The notes under the pieces are model-generated. The model was not told the origin of the DNA and did not search any database. It saw only the letters and a program-made list of their open reading frames with translations. Both the position numbers and the translations under genes were made by a program. From Candidatus Roizmanbacteria bacterium CG_4_10_14_0_8_um_filter_33_9 (GTDB lineage Bacteria > Patescibacteriota > Microgenomatia > UBA1406 > GWC2-37-13), in assembly GCA_002785065.1 (NCBI GenBank), contig PFLI01000027.1:1-6695 (forward strand): a stretch of 6,695 bases of DNA. The letters run 5' to 3'. Positions within the stretch are counted from its first letter, which is position 1. Each line of letters starts with the position of its first letter. This document shows positions 1 to 5,792 of the stretch, piece by piece.

Positions 1-1155
1 TTTGTTGTTTTTTTAGTTTTTGTTTCTTCTTCATACGGTTCGTATTCATTTTTTTCAACTCAGCAAAAAAAAATAATTAAAACAGAAGAAAAAAAAGGTA
101 TTACCCAAGAGGAAATTGAAGCAAATGTTCCAAAAACAGAGGAGTGTCCAATAAATGGACAAATGATGACAGTGAAACAAAAAGATAAATGGGTTATCAG
201 AAGACCATTGGGTATTATGATAGAGAATTCAAAAGATGCAAGACCTCAATCAGGTTTATCTTCAGCTGACGTTATATATGAAGCTGTTGCGGAGGGAGGA
301 ATTACCCGTTTTTTGGCAATATTTTATTGTCAAGATGCAGCATTTGTTGGACCTGTTCGATCCGCGCGAGTTCATTTTATGAAAATGCTTCGTGAATATG
401 GTGATTATCCGCTTTATGGTCATGTAGGAGGAGCCAACTGTGATGCCGAAACCGGATCAGGATGTGCTAACGGAGCAAAAGCTGACGCTCTTGGATTAAT
501 TAATAAGCTTGGCTGGGGTTCGTATAATGACATGAATCAGTTTAGCGTACCATTTCCATATTATTGGAGAGACTATGATCGATTGCCAAATGTAGCAACA
601 GAACACACCGTATATACTTCAACCGAAAAACTTTGGAAATACGCAAAAGAAAAAAGACTTTTAACAAATGTAGATGAGGAAGGAATTTCATGGGATAAAA
701 CATTTACGAAATGGAAATTTCAAGAAGACGCAAAGCTTGCTGAAAGAGGATCTACAACAAAAGTTAGTCTGAGTTTTTGGAGTTCTTTTTCAAGTGAAAT
801 GGCTGTGGATTGGGTATATGATAAACAAACCAATTATTATAATAGAAAAAACGGAGGAGTTGCCCATTTTGATAAAAACACAGGTAAACAAATTCAAGCA
901 AAGAATGTCATTGTTCTTTTTGCTTCTGAGACGCCTGCAAATGACGGATATGATGGTGGACACATACTTTATGGTTTGACAGGAACAGGAGACGCTTTGG
1001 TATTTCAGAACGGAAAAACAATAAAAGCAACATGGTCAAAAGAAGACGAAGAAACTCGAATATCATTACTGGATGAAAATGATAAAATAATCCCTATAGT
1101 TCGAGGAAAAGTATTTTTTGAAATATTACCAATAGGAAATAAAGTGCAGTATTAA
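1..1155 (+). CDS. DUF3048 (YerB-like) membrane-anchored protein, 5' partial
   Basis: The reading frame is open to the left edge, so the gene starts outside the window; the ATG pair at 163 is internal. Of 384 visible residues, about 1-18 are hydrophobic (FVVFLVFV...), consistent with a signal anchor or signal peptide. A Lys/Glu-rich linker follows to about residue 48. The DUF3048 domain then begins with the family's ECP-x-NG turn, followed by RRPLGIMIEN, DARPQSGLS, ADVIYE, EGGITRFLAIF and VGPVRSAR (about residues 70-125). The C-terminal half has the usual late pattern (GDALVFQNGK, TW, then a VRGKVFFEILP ending), so the 3' end is complete. This is a family known from Bacillus YerB and widespread in CPR bacteria; its biochemical role is unestablished. 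The topology predicts that the main domain lies outside the membrane. Cysteines at residues 147 and 155 could form a disulfide. It is one base upstream of the regulator gene, so likely co-transcribed. Whether a lipobox is present cannot be judged. Confidence 0.9.
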   Translation, partial: FVVFLVFVSSSYGSYSFFSTQQKKIIKTEEKKGITQEEIEANVPKTEECPINGQMMTVKQKDKWVIRRPLGIMIENSKDARPQSGLSSADVIYEAVAEGGITRFLAIFYCQDAAFVGPVRSARVHFMKMLREYGDYPLYGHVGGANCDAETGSGCANGAKADALGLINKLGWGSYNDMNQFSVPFPYYWRDYDRLPNVATEHTVYTSTEKLWKYAKEKRLLTNVDEEGISWDKTFTKWKFQEDAKLAERGSTTKVSLSFWSSFSSEMAVDWVYDKQTNYYNRKNGGVAHFDKNTGKQIQAKNVIVLFASETPANDGYDGGHILYGLTGTGDALVFQNGKTIKATWSKEDEETRISLLDENDKIIPIVRGKVFFEILPIGNKVQY

Positions 1156-1156
1156 C

Positions 1157-1732
1157 ATGCTTGAACATATTGTTACATCAAAAACAAGAAGAAAAATTCT
1201 TTCGCTTTTTTTTTCCTATCCTGCTGAATTCTATTATCTCCGTAAAATTGTACGGGAAATAGGAGAAGAAGTTAATGCGGTAAAAAGAGAATTAGATATT
1301 CTAGAAGAGGCAAAAGTACTCCATAAAGAAAGAAGATTAAACAAGGTATTCTATACTCTCAATAAATCATATCTCTATTATGACGAATTTCTTCGGATTT
1401 TTACTAAAATGAATCCACTGGCAACTCGAATTCACAAAAATTGCCTCAAAATTGGAAAAATTAAATACTGCGCCATCTCAACTAAATTTGCTAAAAAAAT
1501 CCCGATTAAAGATGATGAAATATATCTCTTGTTTGTAGGTACTTTGGTATTACCAGAAGTCGCTTCAATTATTGATGAATCTGAAAAGGAATTTGGTCGG
1601 GAAATTAATTATACAGTAATGACAGAAGAAGAATTTTTATTCAGAAAGAAAAATAACGATCCTTTTATTTGGCGCTTCTTAAAACATCCTAAGATATTGT
1701 TAATTGGACTTGAAGAAGAATTGATAAAATGA
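1157..1732 (+). CDS. Winged-helix transcriptional regulator with degenerate nucleotidyltransferase-like C-terminus
   Basis: This 191-residue soluble protein has two parts. Residues 1-70 look like an ArsR-type winged helix: an opening helix (SKTRRKILSLFF), a recognition-helix region (EVNAVKRELDILEEAKVL) and a basic wing ending in KVFYTLNK. Residues 95-185 resemble the minimal-nucleotidyltransferase-like tail found in similar CPR regulators: a strand (KYCAIS), a strand (EIYLLFVG), then FGREINYTVMTEEEF, NDPFIWRFL and a closing KILLIG. The GS motif and the paired acidic residues of an active nucleotidyltransferase are not visible: the expected GS site reads STKFAKK and the DxD-like site reads DDEIYLLFVG. 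The tail is therefore probably non-catalytic, perhaps sensing or dimerising. The start follows the preceding stop by one base and gives the family-typical MLEHIVTSKTR opening. Its TGA stop overlaps the secD start as ATGA, which suggests translational coupling. Control of the sec cluster is inferred from position only; no operator is identified. Confidence 0.8.
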   Translation: MLEHIVTSKTRRKILSLFFSYPAEFYYLRKIVREIGEEVNAVKRELDILEEAKVLHKERRLNKVFYTLNKSYLYYDEFLRIFTKMNPLATRIHKNCLKIGKIKYCAISTKFAKKIPIKDDEIYLLFVGTLVLPEVASIIDESEKEFGREINYTVMTEEEFLFRKKNNDPFIWRFLKHPKILLIGLEEELIK

Positions 1733-3087
1733 AAAAAAATTATATATTTCCTATTTTTGTTTTAATAGTCCTTGTGTGGATGTGTCTTCCTGAAAATGTG
1801 CCTTTACATTTCAAAATTCAGAAATACCAAATTAACTTTATCATTAATCCGTTATCAATCAATTACAACCTATTTGGGTTACAAGTAAAGAAAGAATTTC
1901 GTACAAAGCTTGGACTTGATTTAAAAGGAGGGAGTCACCTTGTATTTCAGACAGATACATCCAAAATAAAAAAAGAAGATGTAAATGATGCAGTGATTTC
2001 AGCGCGTGATGTAATTGAGAAACGTGTAAATTTTTTTGGTGTGTCTGAGCCCGTTGTTCAAACAGTGAAAACAGGAAATGTTTATAGAATTACCGTGGAT
2101 TTACCAGGTATGGAAGATGTTTCTCAAGCTGTTGCATTAATTGGTCAGACTGCCCAGCTTCGTTTTATGGAAGAGGCTTCAATGGAGGCAAAAATTGCAA
2201 CAATGACTCCTCTTTTATCACGATTAACTAAATTTTCTGGACTAGGTGGTCAGGATGTTAAAAAATCTTCTGTTGTTTTTGATCCACAAACCGGGAAACC
2301 GGAAGTTTCTCTTCAATTCAGTAAAAAAGGATCGGAATTATTTTCAACCATTACAGAACGAAATATTGGAAAGCCTGTTGGTATATTTCTTGATTATTTT
2401 CCTATTTCCGCACCTACTGTCCAACAAAAAATATCTGAAGGGAACGCAGTAATAACTGGAAATTTTACAGTTGAAGAAGCGAAGCAATTATCAATTTCGA
2501 TAAATTCAGGCGCGCTTCCTTTGCCAATCAGCCTTATTGAACAACGAAATATCGGACCAACTCTTGGTGATTTAGAGGTGCGAAAGAGTGTTTTTGCAGG
2601 TGGGATAGGATTATGTATGGTATTTTTATTTATGATAATTTATTATGGACGATTGGGAATTATTGCTTCAATGGGGCTTGCCATATATGGATTAATTTCT
2701 TTTGCTCTTTTTCGCACCATCCCTGTAGTTTTAACATTACCAGGAGTTGCCGGTTTTATTCTCTCAATTGGTATGGCTGTTGACTCCAATATTCTTATTT
2801 TTGAACGTATAAAGGAAGAGTTGCGGAAAGGGAAAGAGTTTCATATTGCAGTGAGACTTGGTTTTGGTCGTGCAATTGACGCTATTAAAGATGCTAACAT
2901 CACTACGTTAACAGTTGCTTTTATTCTTTTTAATCCGATGAATTGGGATTTTCTTCCTCAATTTGGAATGGTGCGGGGTTTTGCTTTGACACTTGCAATT
3001 GGTGTTGCGACAAGTTTGTTTACCGGTATTGTTATTACCAGACGGTTAATAGACATTTTTTATAAACAGTCAGATATACAAAAATAA
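1729..3087 (+). CDS. secD: Protein translocase subunit SecD
   Basis: SecD pairs with SecF in the cytoplasmic membrane and uses the proton motive force to help the SecYEG channel complete export. The 452 residues are arranged canonically. Membrane segment 1 is at about 5-21. The first periplasmic base motif LGLDLKGGSHLVF is at 61-73, followed by IEKRVNFFGVSEPVVQ (96-111) and DLPGMED (124-130). The head region lies at roughly 150-250. The PLPISLIEQRNIGPTLG stretch precedes five C-terminal membrane segments between about 288 and 437. GMAVDSNILIFERI (348-361) supplies the conserved transmembrane aspartate, D352, by family comparison the proton-pathway residue of segment 4. ANITTL (389-394) is the later conserved motif. 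It is much shorter than the roughly 615-residue E. coli protein, mainly in the P1 region, as is common outside proteobacteria. The start overlaps the regulator's stop (ATGA), and secF begins one base after its TAA stop. No yajC is in view. Confidence 0.97.
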   Translation: MKKNYIFPIFVLIVLVWMCLPENVPLHFKIQKYQINFIINPLSINYNLFGLQVKKEFRTKLGLDLKGGSHLVFQTDTSKIKKEDVNDAVISARDVIEKRVNFFGVSEPVVQTVKTGNVYRITVDLPGMEDVSQAVALIGQTAQLRFMEEASMEAKIATMTPLLSRLTKFSGLGGQDVKKSSVVFDPQTGKPEVSLQFSKKGSELFSTITERNIGKPVGIFLDYFPISAPTVQQKISEGNAVITGNFTVEEAKQLSISINSGALPLPISLIEQRNIGPTLGDLEVRKSVFAGGIGLCMVFLFMIIYYGRLGIIASMGLAIYGLISFALFRTIPVVLTLPGVAGFILSIGMAVDSNILIFERIKEELRKGKEFHIAVRLGFGRAIDAIKDANITTLTVAFILFNPMNWDFLPQFGMVRGFALTLAIGVATSLFTGIVITRRLIDIFYKQSDIQK

Positions 3088-3088
3088 T

Positions 3089-3955
3089 ATGATTCGATTT
3101 TCTAAATGGATATGGCTTTATGCTCTCATTTCCTTTGTAGTTATTGTAAGCGGTTTAATTTCGATATTGAGATACGGATTTAAATACTCTATAGATTTTA
3201 CAGGAGGGACAGATATTACCTATTCTTTAAGTAAAAATCCTGGATTGGACCAGGTTAAAAACGTTTTTAAAGAAAACAAAATAGATGTTGTTAATTTAAA
3301 AATATCACAAAAGGTTCTGGAAGCTCGTACTAAACCAATAGATGAAAAACAGGAATTACAATTACGGAACAATTTAGAAAAAAAACTATCTTTATCAATT
3401 AAATCACTTCGATTTGATACAGTTGGACCAGTCCTCGGGAAAGAAACATTACAAAAAACACTTATTGCCTCAATTTTAGCAACGCTTGGAATTCTTCTTT
3501 ATATGAGTTTCGCTTTTAAAGGTTTAAATTTTGCTTTTGCTGCAATTCTCGCGATGATTCATGATTTTTTTGTTGTCATTGGAACATATTCTTTATTATC
3601 TTATTTTTTTGGTGCAGAAGTTGATACTATGTTTGTGACAGCTGTACTAACGACTATGTCATTTTCGGTTCATGATACTATCGTTATTTTTGACAAAATC
3701 AGAGAATATATTAAATCAGAAGGAAAAGGAAATATTGAATATCTCGCAGATAAAGCAGTTACAGAGACAATGGTAAGATCAGTTAATAATTCAATGACAA
3801 TTGTATTTATGTTGCTCGCATTAACGTTATTGGGTGGGTCTACCATTCGTTTTTTTGTTGCTGCATTGCTCATTGGTACGATTACAGGCACCTATTCTTC
3901 TCCGTTTATTGCAACTCCAATTCTCATCTGGCTTGAAAAAAGGAAAAATAAATAA
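3089..3955 (+). CDS. secF: Protein translocase subunit SecF
   Basis: SecF is the second half of the proton-driven SecDF export factor, encoded here as a separate 288-residue protein rather than a SecDF fusion. Membrane segment 1 is at about 7-27. SIDFTGGTDITY (34-45) is the SecF counterpart of SecD's GGS motif, and VGPVLGKE (112-119) closes the periplasmic domain. Five more hydrophobic segments lie between about 122 and 281. VHDTIVIFDKIREY (194-207) carries the conserved aspartate D195, and VRSVNNSMT (229-237) carries R230. By family comparison these two face each other in the proton pathway, so the protein should be functional. The length is normal for a stand-alone bacterial SecF. It begins one base after the secD stop (TAA-T-ATG), with no Shine-Dalgarno sequence visible, consistent with coupled translation and 1:1 output with SecD. 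The C-terminus is a short basic tail (WLEKRKNK). Confidence 0.97.
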   Translation: MIRFSKWIWLYALISFVVIVSGLISILRYGFKYSIDFTGGTDITYSLSKNPGLDQVKNVFKENKIDVVNLKISQKVLEARTKPIDEKQELQLRNNLEKKLSLSIKSLRFDTVGPVLGKETLQKTLIASILATLGILLYMSFAFKGLNFAFAAILAMIHDFFVVIGTYSLLSYFFGAEVDTMFVTAVLTTMSFSVHDTIVIFDKIREYIKSEGKGNIEYLADKAVTETMVRSVNNSMTIVFMLLALTLLGGSTIRFFVAALLIGTITGTYSSPFIATPILIWLEKRKNK

Positions 3956-3956
3956 T

Positions 3957-3967
3957 AACTGACAGTT
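3957..3967. repeat. Short perfect palindrome between secF and the MBL gene
   Basis: AACTG-A-CAGTT is an 11-base perfect inverted repeat with a single central base, starting two bases after the secF stop. The 28-base gap between secF and the MBL start contains little else. It is too short and too AT-rich to be a convincing terminator, and no T-run follows. It could be a small protein-binding site, the remnant of a dispersed short repeat, or chance. Confidence 0.35.
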
Positions 3968-3983
3968 GATAATCATAATAAAC

Positions 3984-4598
3984 ATGCAGATAATTTCTTA
4001 TTCTCTCGGAGAACTTCAAACAAACTGCTATCTCCTTATTCAGGAAAACGAATGCTTATTGATTGATCCAGCTGATGATGCGAGTTTTATACTCGAAGAA
4101 ATACAAAGGAGAAATCTAACACTCGAAGGAATTCTCGCAACTCATGGACATTTTGATCATGTAATGTCGGTTGGGGAAATTCAATCAAGCATCAATGTTC
4201 CTTTTTATATTCATAAAAAAGATGAGTTTCTTATCAAACGTTTGGGACAAACCGCAAAACATTTTTTAGGTTATGAGCCGGTTGTTATTCCACCAAAAAA
4301 CATAAAATATTTTTCTGGAAAAACGTTACACGTTAAACGTTTCACGTTACACGTAATAGAAACACCTGGCCATACCCCAGGAGGGTGTTGTTTTTACTTT
4401 GATTTAGAACAAGCGGTATTTACAGGCGACACAGTATTCAAAAACGCTGTAGGAAGGACCGATCTTTCATATTCAAATTCTCAGGACTTAAATACTTCGA
4501 TTTATCGATTAATCGAATTGCTTCCTGAAGAAACAATAGTATATCCGGGGCATGGAGATAGAACGACGATAATGGATGAAAAGGTTAATTTGGTATAA
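3984..4598 (+). CDS. Metallo-beta-lactamase-fold hydrolase (glyoxalase II/YcbL-like)
   Basis: This is a soluble 204-residue single-domain metal hydrolase. All seven expected metal-site residues are present: THGHFDH gives H54, H56, D58 and H59; TPGH gives H130; FTGDT gives D149; YPGHG gives H190. GRTDLSYS (157-164) is typical of the YcbL/GloB-like subgroup, but there is no long C-terminal substrate domain as in true glyoxalase II, so the substrate (thioester or similar) cannot be assigned. I chose the ATG at 3984 because MQIISYSLGELQTNCYLL matches the family's normal N-terminus (MxI...LGxLQTNCY). A TTG at 3966 would add only six residues (MIIIIN) and lies on the palindrome. Neither start has a Shine-Dalgarno sequence. 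It probably belongs to the upstream sec transcript. Its stop codon lies inside the promoter of the next gene, and the coding region contains a short duplicated motif at 4323-4354. Confidence 0.92.
   Translation: MQIISYSLGELQTNCYLLIQENECLLIDPADDASFILEEIQRRNLTLEGILATHGHFDHVMSVGEIQSSINVPFYIHKKDEFLIKRLGQTAKHFLGYEPVVIPPKNIKYFSGKTLHVKRFTLHVIETPGHTPGGCCFYFDLEQAVFTGDTVFKNAVGRTDLSYSNSQDLNTSIYRLIELLPEETIVYPGHGDRTTIMDEKVNLV
4323..4354 (+). repeat. Duplicated 11-base motif inside the MBL gene
   Basis: ACGTTACACGT occurs at 4323-4333 and again, identically and in the same frame, at 4344-4354, 21 bases apart. Between and across them is an imperfect 18-base palindrome (4330-4347, ACGT-T-AAACGTTT-C-ACGT) with one mismatched pair. 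In the protein this gives TLHV twice (residues 114-117 and 121-124), just before the TPGH metal ligand. The region falls in the variable strand pair of the fold, so the reading frame tolerates it. It could be a small in-frame expansion or an embedded copy of a dispersed short repeat. Confidence 0.6.
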
Positions 4599-4599
4599 T
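4591..4599 (+). promoter_or_regulatory. Extended -10 promoter for the hydrolase gene
   Basis: TGG-TATAAT is a perfect extended -10 element (TGn followed by the consensus hexamer). The expected start of transcription, seven bases beyond the last T, is 4606, which is exactly the A of the ATG of the next gene, so the mRNA would be leaderless. At a 17-base spacing the -35 position (4571-4576, AATGGA) does not resemble TTGACA; an extended -10 can work without one. The element overlaps the TAA stop (4596-4598) of the MBL gene. The call comes from motif and position only. Confidence 0.6.
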
Positions 4600-4605
4600 A
4601 GAGGT

Positions 4606-5781
4606 ATGAAATTCATTATTTTACATGGTTCTTTTGGTTCTCCCGAAGGTGGTTGGTTTCCAGAATTAAAAGAAAAATTGATTCTTTTAAAACAAGATGT
4701 AGTTTCTCTTCAATTCCCGATAGATAACTGGAGTGAATTGACAGAGCAAAGAGATAAATACAGTAAGAACATACAAACTTTATCAAACTGGCTCAATTTC
4801 TTTGAACAAAAAATACTTCCACGCATAAAACCAGATGACAAAATATGCGTTGTCGCTCATTCTTTAGGTCCGTTATTTTTTCTTCATGCATTGTCACAAT
4901 TTGATATAAAATTGGATAGCGCAATTTTTATATCTCCTTTTTTTGATGTTCCATTTAGTGAAAAGAATTGGCAAATTGATTATGTAAATAAAAGTTTTTA
5001 TTTTCAAAATTTTAATTTTAAATTGTTAAGGGAGCGTATGCCTATTTCTTATGTTCTTTATTCAGACAATGATCCCTATGTTCCTAAAGAAGGATCGATA
5101 TTGTTTGGAGAGAAACTACAAAGCTCAACCATATTAGTAAGAAAAGCAGGTCACATGAATTCAGAAGTTGATCTTATCGAATTTCCTTTAGTGTATGAAT
5201 TATGCAAAACCCGTCTAGATCTTTCATGGTATCAAAAATTTACTGATCATAGAAAAGAAATCTTTGCGATTGATTATATAAATCGCAACACTGAAGAGGT
5301 CATTTACTTAAAACCAAAAGAAGTCGAACAAGAAGGAGTTTTTAAATTTAGAAATCTTAAACATTCGGGATTTTGCACCTTGTTTACAAAAATCAAGCTA
5401 TGGAATACACAATCAAAATATATGGAGGAAAATCGTAATGCAGCAAAGCGGATTAATAACATGATACGTGTGATGTTAATTTATAAAGAAAACGATTTAA
5501 AAAAGCAAGTTGTACTTGACCAGATAAAAAAAGATCTAAACGCGGGAATTCAAGTATATATTTGTCAATACAAAGATGTTAAGAGTAAAATGAAAGAGTA
5601 TGATTTTGGGTTATGGGATGAGGAGTATTTATGTGTAGTTCATGATGATGAAGTAAAATTAAGCAGTCGAAAAAAAGATATTACAGAAGCAAAAAAATGG
5701 AAAGCGATTGTTATGAAACATGCAGTTAAAATAAATAATTATGCAGATATTGAACAATATCAAAAGAAGATAAAAGAATAA
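4606..5781 (+). CDS. RBBP9/YdeN-like alpha/beta hydrolase with unrecognised C-terminal domain
   Basis: Residues 1-205 form a complete RBBP9/YdeN-type serine hydrolase. MKFIILHGSFGSPEGGWFP is the usual opening with the HG oxyanion turn. VVAHSLGP (82-89) holds nucleophile S86, SDNDPYVP (153-160) holds D156, and KAGHMN (180-185) holds H183, so the triad is intact. Such proteins usually end near 190-200 residues; this one has 391. The extra stretch (about 210-391) is soluble, charged and has no transmembrane segment. It shows an aromatic-rich first half (IFAIDY, IYLKPKE, KLWNTQSKYMEEN), then a basic helix, an IRVMLIY strand, a helix, GIQVYICQY, and YDFGLWDEEYLCVVHDDE. The alternating strand-helix layout loosely recalls PLD-like or sensor modules, but no HxK motif is present and I do not assign it. 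The start at 4606 is preferred over the in-frame ATG at 4576 because it begins at the family N-terminus and follows the promoter; GAGG at 4601-4604 is too close to act as a normal ribosome site. Substrate unknown. Confidence 0.85.
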   Translation: MKFIILHGSFGSPEGGWFPELKEKLILLKQDVVSLQFPIDNWSELTEQRDKYSKNIQTLSNWLNFFEQKILPRIKPDDKICVVAHSLGPLFFLHALSQFDIKLDSAIFISPFFDVPFSEKNWQIDYVNKSFYFQNFNFKLLRERMPISYVLYSDNDPYVPKEGSILFGEKLQSSTILVRKAGHMNSEVDLIEFPLVYELCKTRLDLSWYQKFTDHRKEIFAIDYINRNTEEVIYLKPKEVEQEGVFKFRNLKHSGFCTLFTKIKLWNTQSKYMEENRNAAKRINNMIRVMLIYKENDLKKQVVLDQIKKDLNAGIQVYICQYKDVKSKMKEYDFGLWDEEYLCVVHDDEVKLSSRKKDITEAKKWKAIVMKHAVKINNYADIEQYQKKIKE

Positions 5782-5792
5782 ATTTATACTTT
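5773..5792. repeat. Palindrome spanning both convergent stop codons
   Basis: A 20-base inverted repeat with one mismatched pair is centred between 5782 and 5783, with a perfect 10-base core ATAAATTTAT (5778-5787). It contains the TAA of the hydrolase gene and the TTA (minus-strand TAA) of the tRNA nucleotidyltransferase gene. Convergent genes two bases apart leave no other room for a terminator. As RNA the hairpin would be weak, nearly all A-U, so a bidirectional terminator role is only possible; part of the symmetry follows simply from two facing TAA codons. Confidence 0.35.

Noticed and set aside
65..96. Runs of A (65-73 and 89-96) near the left edge as a possible frameshift or intergenic region
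   Set aside because: The frame runs unbroken through them from base 1, giving a hydrophobic segment plus a Lys/Glu linker as expected for an anchored DUF3048 protein.
794..979. 61-codon open frame on the plus strand
   Set aside because: It lies wholly inside the DUF3048 gene in another frame, and its product is low-complexity and unlike any protein I recognise.
2246..2452. 68-codon open frame on the plus strand
   Set aside because: It is a shadow inside secD, whose own frame carries the conserved sequence.
3670..3891. 73-codon open frame on the minus strand
   Set aside because: It is antisense to the most conserved part of secF; the openness follows from secF codon use.
4576..4605. Upstream ATG giving a ten-residue N-terminal extension of the hydrolase
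   Set aside because: The extension (MKRLIWYNRG) precedes the family's normal start, overlaps the MBL gene and would lie upstream of the predicted transcription start.
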